A stretch of 64,000 nt of DNA. Source: Syngnathus acus (taxonomy: Eukaryota > Chordata > Actinopteri > Syngnathiformes > Syngnathidae). Positions 38,001 to 50,212 of the stretch are shown here, piece after piece. A program made the translations under genes and the position numbers. The DNA is taken from the NCBI RefSeq assembly GCF_901709675.1, contig NC_051090.1, positions 1,857,342 through 1,921,341 on the forward strand. The letters run 5' to 3'. The first letter of the stretch is position 1. Every line of letters begins with the position of its first letter. A model generated the notes under the pieces. That model ran no database searches. It worked only from the letters and a program-made list of their open reading frames with translations, and was not told where the DNA came from.

Positions 38001-41000
38001 AACTTCAAAACCACACACCTTTAAATTGAAATATGATATAACCCTTCAAGTGAAACAAATATTGAAATAAAACTAAATCATTTCATATGCATATTATATG
38101 CAACAATATTTTTTTGGTATTATAATCTAAACCATTTGACCAGTCTTGTGGTTTTATAAAGGTCTATATTGTATTTTTCACACATTCAGATTTTCTCAAT
38201 TAAACACTGAAAATTGGTTCTTGTTGGATCAATCCGCAAAATCCAATGCTGTGAAATGAATGAATCTGATTGATTGAAATATTTACCAAAATTATTGACA
38301 GTAGTAGAGTGAAATGATCTCGTTTTTCCTTCTTAAAGGTGAAGCATACTCGAACTTGATAAATTTGCTTCACCACTTTTGTTGCCACAATTTGCAGCAC
38401 AGGAGATTCTTATCTCAACACATACTGTGACAACAACACATGATGTCTTCACATCATGTGCAGCGTGCAGTGGCAGACTCGGACTCGCGCTCTTTATAGT
38501 GGCATCGAGAGAGAGTGATAACGAACCAACGAAGGAAGGAAGGAAGGGTCGACCCAGCTCGCCTCAGATGGGTGGGGTCAGAGACCATTGCTTGATGCTC
38601 GTATAGCCTCGTACCCAGGATGTGCTTGCAATAAAGGAATACATTGTATTAAAGCCTGAGAAGGGATCGCTTTACCATGAACACACACACTGAGGGGAAA
38701 AAAAAAAAAAGGGTGCAAACCATTGTTTTATACCGGTTTGGCATCCGAAATGCTAAAGGATTCCATATGTATCAATGTCACTTCATAAAAAGCTGGAACT
38801 TTGTTAGTGTGACAGGTTTGTGATTCATGACTGACATAGATCATGAGTCAAGTAAAGATGGAATACAAAAAGATTTACAATGAAGCAAACATCTGCAAGT
38901 TGTGAGACGCAGACATGCTGGGTGGGTCTCCTCAGCCTGATCTGAGAATCTGAGTGCGCCCTCTACAGGTTATTACTGAGTCCCATCGATTTTATGAATT
39001 GATGTTTTGATAGACAGCAATACCATCCTGGAATTTGCGTGATATTTGAATTTGTGTCGCTGCCACCTGACAAACGTGAGATCTTGTTCCAGGAACCCCT
39101 GTGAATCGTATCCCCATCATGGCCAAGCAGGTCCTGGATCTGTACATGCTCTACAGGCTGGTGACTGAGAAGGGGGGCCTGGTGGAGGTCATCAACAAGA
39201 AGCTGTGGAGGGAAATCACCAAAGGACTCAATCTGCCTACCTCAATCACCAGTGCAGCCTTCACGCTTCGCACGCAGTCAGTAATCATATGAACACCTCT
39301 GTCGTTTTTCCTCCAATTGTTTACGTTGCGAAGGAAACCAATTCGAGCTCTGCCAGTTGGCCTGGTGCTTTTCTGTGACGTGGACGAGTCGAGGCGTTTT
39401 TCTGCATGAGGCTTCTTTGTTTTACGTTACTGTTGCTCTAGATTTCGCTAAACAGCTGAAAGGTGCATGTGCAAAAGAGGGGAAAAAAAACCCCAAACCT
39501 CAAGCTTGTCAGGGTGCAAAGTGCAAACTGTGGATTGCACTATTGCAGGAAAACACTGTGTGCCTTGGAGGGTGACCACTAGATAGATATTTTTTGTGTA
39601 TGTGTGGAGAAGCTTCACCTGTTTTAAATGCACTGAGAGAATGAGGAATTGAAACTGCACTTGTGGCTCAACTGAGAGATCGTCTTACCTTCGACCTAAC
39701 AATTTTTGGGGGCTTCATTTGAATATCAGCTGGCACACACTTGAGAATAAAACCGGCTTAAAAAGAAATCACAATAAGTCGCTACCTCGTGTTGCTCATT
39801 TGTCGAAATGTATTTGTGGTGTCCACCAGATACATGAAGTACCTGTACCCATACGAATGTGACAAGAGGGGTCTGAGCAACCCCAACGAACTCCAGGCCG
39901 CCATCGACAGCAATCGACGGGAAGGCAGACGGCAGAGCTTCGGCGGCTCCCTCTTCACCTACTCCCCCAACGGGACACCCACCATGCTATCTTCGCCAAA
40001 GCTCTCCACGCCCACCATGGCTTTGACTGTAGGCACCAACGGGGCCTCGCTCACCCCCATCCAGAAGATCAAGAAAGGTACTTTGACGCGAATCTGAATC
40101 TCACGATACATGTTCTGATCTGCGTTTTTCCTCCCTGCTGTGCAGAAGAAGAAGGTGGACAGCTTTTCCACGGAGTTGGCGTGCCTCGCATGCCGGTGGG
40201 AGCCCTGGCGGGCCACTCGGTGGCGGCCGTGCAGGCGGCCCAGGCGGCCATGGCGGCTCAGGTTGTGGCTTTGGAACAGCTGAGGGACAAATTGGAAGCC
40301 GGAGAGCCGCCTGAGAAGAAAATGGCACTGCCAGCAGAGGAGCATCATCGACTACTGCAGAGAGCGTTGCAACACAATTTGATGGCCATGACAGCCCAGA
40401 TACCAATGAACATCCGCATCAACCAACAAGGTACTGAAAAAGTACCACATTTTCTTTTGGTGCTTACTCTTTGGTTGGTGTCAGTTGGTATCTCGTGTCT
40501 AATGTCAAAACAAATGTTACCACAAACCTCAACACCTGTTGGTGGGAAAGATAGTGGACCTTTATGTTGACCTGTTTAGCGTACATAACATGCAGGCTAA
40601 CTTGCAACCGCGCGTGTCGGGGAGGTGCTAGCAAAAACTTTGCTGTTGGTTTCATGTTTCCAGATGTATAGATTTAGATGTCAGTTTGGAAAAACTTTAA
40701 ATGTGGAGATCCACAAACACAGGAAACACACAGAGTCGCGTCATTGATTCAGCTGGCTGACTTTTGCTTTTGACAAAGATGTGTTAATATTGATCGGAGT
40801 GCATTGATTTTGCTAATACAACTTTGGTTGTTGGCGTTTCAGATGGCAGGCAGGAGTCTGCCATGAACCTTACAAGCAATGGCACAAACAGCATAAGTAT
40901 GTCGGTGGAGCTCAACGGAGTCATGTACACTGGTGAGTTGCTGCATCTCAAAGTTTTGACTTTACAACTGTATGTTTCGGTTAAGAGTAGGGTTAGATTT

Positions 41001-41353
41001 AGGTACAAATTTGGGTTATGACTGATCTCCATTGTAAACCAAGGAGCCACTATAATTACACAGGGTGGGGCTAGCTTTTCTCCTAGCCTCTTTTTTTTTT
41101 TTTTTTTTAAGTCAAAGTAACCCTACTTTATTTATTAACACATTGATAGTATTTATTTTCAATATTGCAATTACTTTCTGTCGAATTGAGGTTGTGCCTT
41201 TGTTTTGCAGGTGTCCTTTTTGCTCAGGCAGCAGCTGGGTCAGCCCCGTCGGGGGGGCCCCTCTCCGGCAAGCCTGTGGGCAGCCGTGTCTCTCCTCATC
41301 ATCTGCAGCAGCAGACCACACCTACCTCAACCTCCAGCAATCCAGTGTCTTAG
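26661..41353 (+). CDS. arid3a: AT-rich interaction domain protein 3A (Bright/DRIL1-type transcription factor)
   Basis: Eight coding exons: 26661-26977, 27148-27427, 37915-37987, 39093-39276, 39830-40077, 40146-40430, 40843-40932, 41211-41353. They total 1620 nt, giving 539 residues; human ARID3A is 593. Order of parts: N-terminal MKLQAVMENLHRQQRAK, Gln/Ala-rich segment, acidic Ser/Glu/Asp tract (~75-140), WTYEEQF, ARID domain (~200-300, with FLDDLFSFMQKRGTPVNRIP and KLWREITKGLNLPTS), then the linker RREGRRQSFGGSLF. The REKLES region (~410-510) includes EQLRDKLEAGEPPEKKMAL and SMSVELNGVMYTGVLFAQ. The protein binds AT-rich DNA as a nuclear regulator; REKLES mediates self-association and nuclear shuttling in the family. 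The start is fixed by the acceptor two bases upstream and by family identity. Exon 1 is CpG-rich. The exon 4 donor is taken as CACGCA|GTCAGT, giving the conserved LRTQYMKYLYPYEC reading. Confidence 0.95.
28981..29066. repeat. (TTA)n / AT-rich microsatellite
   Basis: Within arid3a intron 2. TATATA/TTAT sequence resolves into about 10 copies of ATT at 29015-29046, followed by TTATTTATTTATT. Confidence 0.85.
31677..31711 (+). repeat. G-rich tandem tract, potential G-quadruplex
   Basis: GGAGGGAGGGAGGGGAGGGG continues with further AGGGG units to GGGCGCGGG. There are more than four runs of three or more G with one-base spacers, the standard pattern for an intramolecular quadruplex. It lies in arid3a intron 2. 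Confidence 0.75.
32506..32528. repeat. (CA)n microsatellite
   Basis: About 11 uninterrupted CA units in arid3a intron 2, ending ACGTGTGCAC. Confidence 0.9.
37281..37380. repeat. perfect (ATTAT)20 pentanucleotide array
   Basis: One hundred bases of uninterrupted ATTAT, about 530 bp before arid3a exon 3. It gives an artefactual open frame of repeated Tyr-Ile-Ile-Leu-Tyr that is not a gene. The array should be length-polymorphic. Confidence 0.97.
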
Positions 41354-42792
41354 CAAAAGCCTCAGCCTTTCCCCCCTTTTTTTTCATTTTTTTTTTCAAA
41401 CCAAGCTACGTAAAGCCAAAAATGAAAAAAAAAAAACATATTTTCTAAATAATCGACGCCAAAAAAAACATACACAAAGACACAACAATCACTTGAAATA
41501 CACTCTCAGGTTCTGTCTTCATCTCTTTTGTTCCTCATAGCCACAAAATATCCCAACAGAGAGCCAGTATATGTCAAACAAAAATGTATGTGCAACCTGT
41601 GAATTATTTATTTCTACATACATGTACAGATGATCGAAGAACAAAAGAGAGGTTCATAAGCAGGAAGGTGTAATGCACCGTTCACACTTACAAACACAGC
41701 TACTGACTGACAGTCACGTTTCATCCTCTCGGGGAGAGATTCTTTTTATTTGACCTTTGACCTATTGTTTTGTTGTTTATTTTGGAACTTTTAGTGTTTT
41801 TATCATTTAAATCTTTATCAATACTGTCACTGCAGGAAAAACATTGATATATTTAGAATTCTATGGAAAGAAAAAAAAATATCGTCTATTTTTAATCCGA
41901 AAAAAGCTTTAAAAAGGTATATGTCGTTTCTTCAGGGTGTGTAGCGACGCGACCTACTTAATGTATACAAATACCAGATACCTTAGCAGCCGTTGTAGAG
42001 CAGTCTTTATTGATATATTTGGCGAGGTGAGAGCTCAACTGCTGAATTCATGTGTGCATATCTGTATTTCCTCGTCACAAGACCAGTTCCGTACTCGATC
42101 GGCGTTGAAGCTAATTTGGCTGTTCTCGCTGAGTAAGATCAACTTTTGCTGCATTCTTCTGAAAGAGCAGTTTATCTGGAGTTGCTTTTCTCTGGCAAAA
42201 AGGTCTAATGCATGCCTGTATTTGTGAGTAAAACCTGAAGGAAAACCGATTTGCTTTCAGGGATGTCTGTCCGCTTAATCCTTGTTGTCGTGAGGAAGCT
42301 CACTTGGACAATCGGAGGACCTGATGTAGTTAAACATATATCTGGCGCTTTCGTCGTTGTGTTTTTTTGTCTTATATCTATTTTTGGGTGTGCATGACGT
42401 GCTTCTCATCCAAGTGCTTCTTATAGATTCCCGGATCAATCGTTTTTTGCAGTGGTCGTCAAAGCTCACCACACTTTGCCAAATGATCGGGTTCTTTTTC
42501 CGAGGCCCGGAACAGTACGAGGTGAGCAGTTGTCACTTTTTTACTGTTCCGGGCAAATATTAGCAGCTGCTGTCGCTTTGATCGGAGCCTGGCGTTTCTG
42601 CCTCGGGTCACCACCAGCTGCTATACAAACATGTCACACTGTGCGTGTATAATCTCGCACTTTTACTATTTTTGAAGGCAAAATGGAATTTACACCGGAG
42701 TATTATGGACCTACTGATGAGGGGAATAAAAGAAGAGCGTTAATGTGAGATTAAGGTCATACGAGAACAATGTCTGCCAGCCCAACGGACAT

Positions 42793-42825
42793 TTGACGTC
42801 TATATCCGTCAATGGCAGTGAATGC
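42793..42825. repeat. partial copy of the TTAACTCATTCA-type hairpin repeat
   Basis: TTGACGTCTATATCCGTCAA, followed by TGGCAGTGAATG, closely matches the right half of the complete element at 43235-43305. The left arm is missing or diverged. Confidence 0.55.
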
Positions 42826-43234
42826 CGCGTTAATATGACTAAAAAAAAAAAAGGAATTTGACTATTTTTCAGACTGTTACGTTTACGTACGTGCTTTTTC
42901 AATCAAATAACGCTTATGAGTGTTGCCATAATACTCTGTCATCAGAACGTAATAAGAAGGCTCTGCCCCTTTTCCCCAAGTGGGCGCTGTCATTGCCAAA
43001 CAGATGTGAGCAGAAAGCACAGCAGTAGGTCGTATATTGTCTTTTGCAGTGTCACAATTCATGAGGTACCACCTGCAACTTGCAAACGAACAACTATTTG
43101 AACCTGTCCCATCACCCCCCGAGTTCTAAGTGTGAACTAGAAACACCAAAGACTACTAAAGTAAAAAAAAAAAAAAAAGTGAGCCATTTGGAAACTGCTG
43201 TTTATTTTCTTACCGGTACAAATTGCAGTTGGCG

Positions 43235-43305
43235 TTAACTCATTCACTGCCAACCCAGTTAATATCTTTGACGTCTATAACCGTCAACGGCACTGAATGA
43301 GTTAA
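43235..43305. mobile_element. 71-bp hairpin repeat with TTAA ends (MITE-like)
   Basis: The left arm TTAACTCATTCACTGCC and the right arm GGCACTGAATGAGTTAA are inverted repeats with one mismatch over 17 bases. Both outer ends are TTAA. A partial relative lies about 450 bp upstream. This resembles a very common short palindromic repeat of teleost genomes. The TTAA borders hint at piggyBac-type mobilisation, which is inference. Confidence 0.6.
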
Positions 43306-45861
43306 AATAATGTGATCAGCAGCATTTCATATCTTGCGTGGCGGTCCCAGAATTCGATTCTCAGAGTAGGTTGTGTGAAGGTGAAGTAACAAAGACAGAT
43401 AGTGCCTTCTAACAATAGTTGTGACATTTTTACAAAGCATTACTAAATACATGACATGAAGAAGAAGTTCTTTTTTGGGGGGGGAATGCTTTTGGATTTG
43501 GAGCAGATGTCAGAGATGCCGTGAAAGAGCTGAGCATTCTAGCAACTGTTTGGGGGTGGGGGGGCTGTAGAAAACCAAAATTCAATCAATCTTGAGCTAA
43601 AGAATCAACATTGCCCCCCCCACCGACACTTTTGTCTCCCTGACCTTTTGACCCCAAGATTCAAGCACCTGCCCCAACCCCCCCCAACATCCCTCCTGTA
43701 CGAATCCAGCTTTGTAAGACATTTAAACAGTTGCTGTCTTTTTCTCTCCCTCTCATTTAACTGCATCTCAATGTGAGTTTGCTGTTTGTTTGTTTTGTTT
43801 TTTTGTCTGTGACAATCAGGAGTTATTGTGACAACACTGTATACCTCCATACACTCTTGAATATCCTTTCAGCCACTGTTTTGACACCTTTCTACCTCAA
43901 TGACTTCGACACGCTGGGAAGAGAAAAAAAAAAAACCCTGGGTATTGATTTTGTTAGCCCTCCACTAATGATTACAGACAATCAGATAACAGCTAATTGG
44001 GACTTTCTCTCTTGATTTGTTGCCATTGCCTTATGGAAAGGAAGGTGGTGGTACGTAGGAGCTCGTGGAAAGGTTTTTGAAGTTGGACCCTCCAAGTGGC
44101 TGAGTATATTTACAGTGTTTCCTTTTTTTTTTTGGATTCAAACACTGAAGAACCAAAGTGTAGATCTCACGTCTGTTAAGATTGACACACTTCATTCTTG
44201 ATTTTCCCGTAGCTCTTGGCAGGATCGTCCGTTTATAATTAGAACATTTCTGGGGGAAAAAAGTCTTAACTCAGCAAAGAAATGTTATTTCTTTTTTTTT
44301 CTTTTTTTTTCTTGTTTTGAATGCAGTTGACTTTGGATTGAATGCAGTCTTTACTGCATCTACACTTTAGTGTAGATCGGACAGTTTCACTTTATCCATG
44401 TGCTCGCTGTGTATAAAAAAATATATATATATATCTTGGACTTGAAATATTGCTGCTGTCAATCCCTTCATGGACCATTCACCACCACTTTTATGGGCCT
44501 GAATGCTTCTGGAACATCACTGCCTCCGCCTTGGTGTGCAGACGATGATGACAAAGTAACAAGATGCCTTCTGCTGTGACAATTGTATGAATTAACATGT
44601 ATTACTAAGATTCATGGAGTAGAATATTTCTGGCTTTTTAGGGCTATGAATGATATCATGTAAGTTTGTTTTTGCTATTTCTTTGCTTTTGTTTTTTCTC
44701 CACGCTGTTGCAAACCAGCATACGGAGATGGCATTTTAGAGCAGATTTATTACCTTAGTAATGATGGTGGTGATGATGATAATGTGACGATTTTTTGGGA
44801 AGCTTGTGTGCTCCTCGTGTCTTCAGCTAACTTCAGAAATTCAGGAAACAAGGCGTTGTGTCTTGTCTCTTAAAACTTCTCAGGAAAATCTACCTCTACC
44901 TCCAGTTGGATGCATTTATCCCAGTTGGGTGTCAAGTTCCATTTTAGTGGGTACACAGAGCGGGCAGATGTTACAGCCCGACTGACCTGTGCTGATGATG
45001 CAACAGCAGAGATCCCACAGTTCAAAAGTACTGCTTTCTATCGTACCACTGTTAGCACCACGAGTAGTCTTCAGTATGTTCACTCGACGTGTGCTTATTC
45101 CTTCTTTATCTATACGTACATGATTTTAATAAATGGGATGTTTCCTAGTAACCTTGGTAACAGTGAAGTGGGAAGGCAATGCAACAATTTTTTTCCTCTC
45201 TCTATTTTGAATGGTGAAGAGTTATTCTTGCCTATTTACTCAATGTGTTTGTGTGAATACTTTAAATTTGAATCTGAAATTAATAAAATACCAACTTTCT
45301 TAAATGTCACAACTGCATATGAGATATTTTATTTTAATCTAACTATATGATCCCAAATTGGTCAAGAAAATAGCAACCTTGCAGTTTTCATAAACAATGC
45401 AAATTAAGCTTTTCGCGTTCACAACATAAAATATGAATGATATATTAAATAGGCTAATAAAGCAGAAGGAAATTTAGAAAGAAACACGTAACGTGGCCCA
45501 GGGACTAAGGAGCAGTCACAGATTAAGATTAAGAGAAACAAAACACCCTTAGTCCATATTAATAGCAATATTGTGTTAAAATGCGACACCTGCTGGTCAA
45601 AAAGAGACATTACAGTGATAAGAAAACCTGTTGGGTTATTTCAAGTTTGGGGTTTTATAGTCATGCAGTGTGTATTTTATCGTACCCAGAGCCTCTATTT
45701 GAGTGCTTTATTATATGCAACAATAGTTTATTCACTTTTAATATCGCCATATGCACACATTTGTGTTGAGAACGCCTCAAACAATTTGGTCATGATGGTC
45801 GTACTGCAGCCAAACGGCTTTTTCTCAAGCACCGCCCAGTGATCGTGACAGTGGTCATGAA

Positions 45862-45866
45862 CCAAT
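45862..45866 (+). promoter_or_regulatory. CCAAT box upstream of the phosphatase gene
   Basis: GAACCAATCGCA lies about 195 bases before the ATG at 46058, in a position usual for an NF-Y-type site. A TATATAT stretch near 46013 is closer to the ATG but unproven as a TATA box. Confidence 0.35.
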
Positions 45867-46057
45867 CGCATCCGGTATGTTTAAACTGGCACAAAGGAGC
45901 GCATGATTCGAGATGAAGCGGGGTCTGGGGAGGCGGAGCTAAAGGAACTCGTCAAAAAGCAAACCGATAGAATGTAGCAAAACAACGAGCAGGAAGTCTT
46001 CCAGTTCTGCGTTATATATTTCTTACAAAGTAACTTTACGTGTAAGCTTAGCCTAAA

Positions 46058-49000
46058 ATGAGACTCCGATCACAGAGAACCTTGACGCCCTACACGGAGA
46101 CGCCGAGGAAAACACGGCAGCCGTCCAGCAACAAAGCTACACCAACACCAAGACGAAGTCGTCGTGCATCGGTCCCAGAAACTCCATTACAAGATAAGGT
46201 AATGCAAAAGAAAAATATTAATAAGTTTTTCCTCGACAATGTCCTGACATTTCAATTTCAACGTAAACTACGTTTCGTGCCTACAACTTAGCTCGCCTGA
46301 ACTAGCCGTGCTATTGGTAGCTATTAGCTAGCTTTCGATTGTTATGGTCTCAAAATGAGAGTCTAAAAGATCGTCTGCGAAGTTAGATCTAGATATGGCA
46401 TGTACCTCATTTATATATATTCAAAGAATTGTAAAACTTTCAACGTTTGTGTAATCAGGCCAACATGCACATCTCAAACTCCAATGCATTAATCGTATTG
46501 TTTTGATTGTGGCCTTGGTTATATGGGTGGCGCAAATTAAATGTGCTCAATACCATATGCAGAATATTTATTATATCTATGTTTATAGTGTGTAATGTTC
46601 CTTTGTAAACACAAAAATGTGTGTGTTTTAATGAATGTGTTGGGATTGTGAGGGTTAGTTGAGCAGGGCAGATTTAAATGGGCCAGCTTCATGTGTGTAC
46701 CAATAAGTAGGTCAACATGCATGCAAAGTATGACATCTTTTATTCATACACAATGTTGCAGAATCCCTCGCTTCAATATAATGTTTAATACAGTATGACA
46801 CCTTTCAAATAATATGAGAGAAAGATCATCTTTATATGAAAAGTAATGGAGCTGCCAGTGCCCAACCAGAACCTCTTATTGTGAAGGTTGAAGTGCTGTC
46901 AGATTCTGAAGATGTCCCACCCATGAGGAGGCGCGTGCTGCCCTGTAGGTGGCCGAGAAAAAGAGCCATTGCAACGGTTGTCAAAGAAACAGGTGATCTT
47001 TTTTTTTTCCCCCCCCGCTTCTTTCTCGTAAGTTGATACCCTGACCTTTTTTTCCTGGCTCTAACTTGACACTGTTCTTCAAGATGCGGTCTTGGAGACT
47101 CCACCCAGGTCCATATTGCGCCATGAACGCATACTGTCAGAGATGGACCCTGCATCTCCTTATAATTCAACCACCCAAAAGATCTCCACCCCCATTGTTC
47201 GATTCCTCACACCCAGCAAAGAGAGTAAGTAAATCCTCAGTCTGTATTTTTTTTGTTTACTGGTCTTTTAAAAATTATTTCATGAATAGAAACCTTTTTG
47301 CTTTTGATGTCTTAACTTTTATGAAGTGAGAAAGAAATTGGTCTTTGTTTTTTCAACAACAACAAAAATCAAGATTACAAGAGCGAAGAAAACAATGTAA
47401 TGATGAGTCCTGAACAAGGAGTGTTTGGTTACGGCTCCATTGACCTCCTGGTGGGAGACGCGGACAACCACATCTTCAGTCCGTAAGCATTATTTTCTGC
47501 CTGTTTACATTTTTACAGCTTCAGTGTCTGTCAACATTGATAGTATACCTTTCACCCAGATCTGGGCCAAGTGTCATCCTTGCTATTGTCATTATCACAG
47601 TATCGGACTTTCACCATATTTTTTTCCAGCTTCACTTTCATCAAGAACCTGCCATCCCAGTCGCACTATTCCCAGCCCAGACTACCTGACATCCCCCCTA
47701 AGACCAGGAGTACCCCGGAGTCCACGCTTGTAGTGGACCTAGTGAGTGGCAACTTTTTTTTTTCTTTGTCCCTATTAAGGCTGAGTCATGTATGGTACGC
47801 AAAATAAGACAAACTATCGACGGTTGTGCTTTCAGGATGAAACATTGATGTTTGGATCTCTGAATGTGATCGACAATGCCGAATACACCTTCCAGACAGC
47901 ATTTCAGGATCATCAATATAAGGTGAATGAAGTCATAATCAATTCCCATGCTGTGAATGGTGCATTGTTATAGCCATTGCTTCATTAGCATGCAAATGTT
48001 TGTCTGCCTTGACCCCATCCCCATGATGGCTTTCTATCGTTTTGGTACTAACAGGTTTACGTGATCCTCCGACCACATGTGAAGGAGTTTCTGCAGTCCG
48101 TGGCAAAAGCGTACGAGGTGTGTGTGTGTCTATGTATTTTGGATCTAGTATACAGTAATGAATGTCTGTGCTGATTTGATCTCCTCCTCCACATTTTGAA
48201 TCCAGTTGAGGTAAGAGTTGGCCCAGGCCAACTAAATTGCGCATATTTGTAACATACTTGTTTTGTTGTTTACCTCGACTTTAGCTTTTGACATGGCACC
48301 CTTTAAACTGTAGGGGGAGCCCTTCTGCAAATGGTCCTTGTCTTGTAATAAGAGCCAGTAAGTGTCTGATTGCCGTGTTTGTGGTCCTATGTTGCAGCTC
48401 TTTGTTTACACTTGTGCAAAGCGGGAGTACGCTGAGAAGATTCTGGATATCCTGGACCCGCAAAGGAAGCTCTTTCGGTAGGTCAACCTGAAAGCATTTC
48501 ACTTTGTGTATTGTAAGGAATTAATGAATAACATCATCATTTTGCAGCCACCGTCTTTATCAGGATGAGTGTTCCTGTGTTCTCGGCCACTACGTCAAAG
48601 ATCTCGGCGTCCTGGGGAGAGATCTGACCAAGACTGTGGTTCTGGACAACGCCCCCCACACCTACCCCAACCACGTTCGTATGACACAGATTGTCCACCG
48701 TGCCCGTTGGCCGTCAGTTTGATTCAATTTGAGGTGTCGTCTGAATTTTGCAGTTGATGAACACGCTTCCCATCAAGAGTTGGTCTGGTGAGTCAGACGA
48801 CCGAGAACTCCAGAAGCTCATCCCCTACATGGAGAAACTGTCTGCAGCGGTTCGTCTGACATTTATCGCTAGTTTGTTTGCATCTTTTATGGCCGTCTGT
48901 ATTTCGGCAGGATTTCTTTTTGAATCCCGAAAATATTTGTTGTGCTCTCCTCTGGTCAGTTCTAAATCAAATCACAGGTTATGTGTAGCAGCAGACTTTC

Positions 49001-49103
49001 CACGCGCACCCTCGTATCATCTCCTGTGTTTTTTCAGGAGGACTTTCGGGAGGTGCTGAAGAAGAGGAAGGATCACTTCCACCGACTGCTGTCGGAGGAC
49101 TGA
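46058..49103 (+). CDS. ctdspl3: CTD small phosphatase-like protein (CTDSPL2-like; ctdspl3 type)
   Basis: HAD-superfamily Ser/Thr phosphatase of the FCP/SCP class, presumed nuclear. Eleven coding exons: 46058-46198, 46821-46992, 47084-47224, 47374-47482, 47630-47741, 47836-47922, 48055-48117, 48398-48477, 48548-48674, 48754-48849, 49038-49103. Total 1194 nt, 397 residues. The N-terminus MRLRSQRTLTPYTETPRK is basic like CTDSPL2. Residues ~212-390 are the catalytic domain: PPKTRSTPESTLVVDLDETL (nucleophile DLDET, ~224-228, split by an intron between L and D), TCAKREYAEKILDILDP, and the motif III/IV-type VVLDNAPHTY. After DLDET this protein has LMFGSL where CTDSPL2 has LVHCSL. Exon 2 uses a weak acceptor (ATGAGAG|AAAGAT), the only one that keeps the frame, so its 5' edge is the least certain part. 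I call ctdspl3 from family resemblance; it is shorter than CTDSPL2 (about 466 aa). Confidence 0.82.
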
Positions 49104-49428
49104 TGTGACCAGCCCCCCCCCACTTGACTCTCTCAGCTTTGTTTTTGCATTATTGTTGCGTTGGAAAAATTTGGTGCGGTTAGCTAATGTGCCAACTGAT
49201 GTGTGGTTGTGGTGGTGGTGGTGGACATGCATGCCTGGTGTCTCTCCGTGACCGCTTCCAAGGACGACATATCCATTTTTCAGCTATGCTGCTCTATATT
49301 TTGCACCACATTACCATCAAATCATTCCCCTGAGTAGAAGACCCAGAGATGAAACTTGAAATGTGTTGTGTATATAATTATTTATTATTTCGCAAAATCC
49401 TTTTTATTTTCGATCAATGTTTAATGCA

Positions 49429-49434
49429 ATAAAA
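49429..49434 (+). promoter_or_regulatory. ctdspl3: poly(A) signal of ctdspl3-like gene
   Basis: AATAAA about 330 bases after the stop codon, in AT-rich sequence. Confidence 0.65.
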
Positions 49435-50169
49435 CTAACCTAATTGTGGGATCATTATCCTTTTGTGTGATTGTGAAATATATCTGTGGTATTTAACAAC
49501 ACAGCAGTTAAACAAATAGCCGTGATGGATTTTCGCAAACTCTCTCATCTCCGAGCCTCAAATGCGACACCTAAGTCATAAATTGTTTGCAGGCGGATGG
49601 CACGGCTCTGTCGTTTTGGACTTCTCAGCTGGGTTTTCAGCTGTCTCTCTCTCAAAACAAAAGCAGCCTGTAAAAATAAGTTCACGTATGGCCCCGCGGC
49701 AGCAGGAAAGAGCCAACAGTGCAGCAAGTGGAAAAGATTGCTATGCTGTTTCCATCTGTTCAGTTGTTGCAAACCAAGTTTCATTGCACTTGCTTAATTG
49801 TCTTCCAATAACTATGACGCACAAACACCAACGCTGACAACTATTCCAGTGAACACGGCCATAAAAGAACACTTTCCGCGTTCAAAGTATACTCAATTAT
49901 ATCCGTGATAGTGAACATTTAGACTGAGTCTCAAACTGGAAGTTAAGTGCTTACCCTCCTGCTGCATCTCCTCTGCTTTATTTGCTCCATATGGTGTTTG
50001 ACATGGTACCCGGCTGGGACGGGAAGGGAAGAGAAGGAGGGGGTGCAATGGGCGGAGGGAAAGCCTAGTATTTTGTCCGTCCTGAAATTTGATTCACAAC
50101 TTCAGGATCCTGGAAGACAAAAAGAAAACCAAGAGGGGGAGGGAAGAAAGGCTTTCTTCTTCTAACCAC

Positions 50170-50212
50170 CAGAGGCGTAAACTCAACAAACAGCCTACAA
50201 CCTACTGGAAAG
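50170..50212 (+). other. tmem79: candidate tmem79 5' untranslated exon (3' edge)
   Basis: A purine-rich segment ends CTGGAAAG|GTAAGTTC, a strong donor, about 1.1 kb upstream of the first coding exon, whose acceptor at 51287 precedes the ATG by 18 bases. A leader exon is therefore expected. Its 5' boundary is not visible, and the start given is arbitrary. Confidence 0.35.

Larger units (their letters stand above)
41354..45150 (+). other. arid3a: arid3a long 3' UTR (inferred extent)
   Basis: No gene follows the arid3a stop until 46 kb. Poly(A) signals AATAAA occur at 45128-45133 and 45282-45287, which would give a 3' UTR near 3.8 kb. An earlier end is possible. The segment contains short fish repeats (42.8 and 43.2 kb) and A/T/G homopolymers. 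Confidence 0.45.

Noticed and set aside
40101-40406. 101-codon Pro-rich - strand frame
   Set aside because: It is antisense to the Ala/Gln-rich arid3a exon 6. Proline richness arises from reading GC-rich codons backwards.
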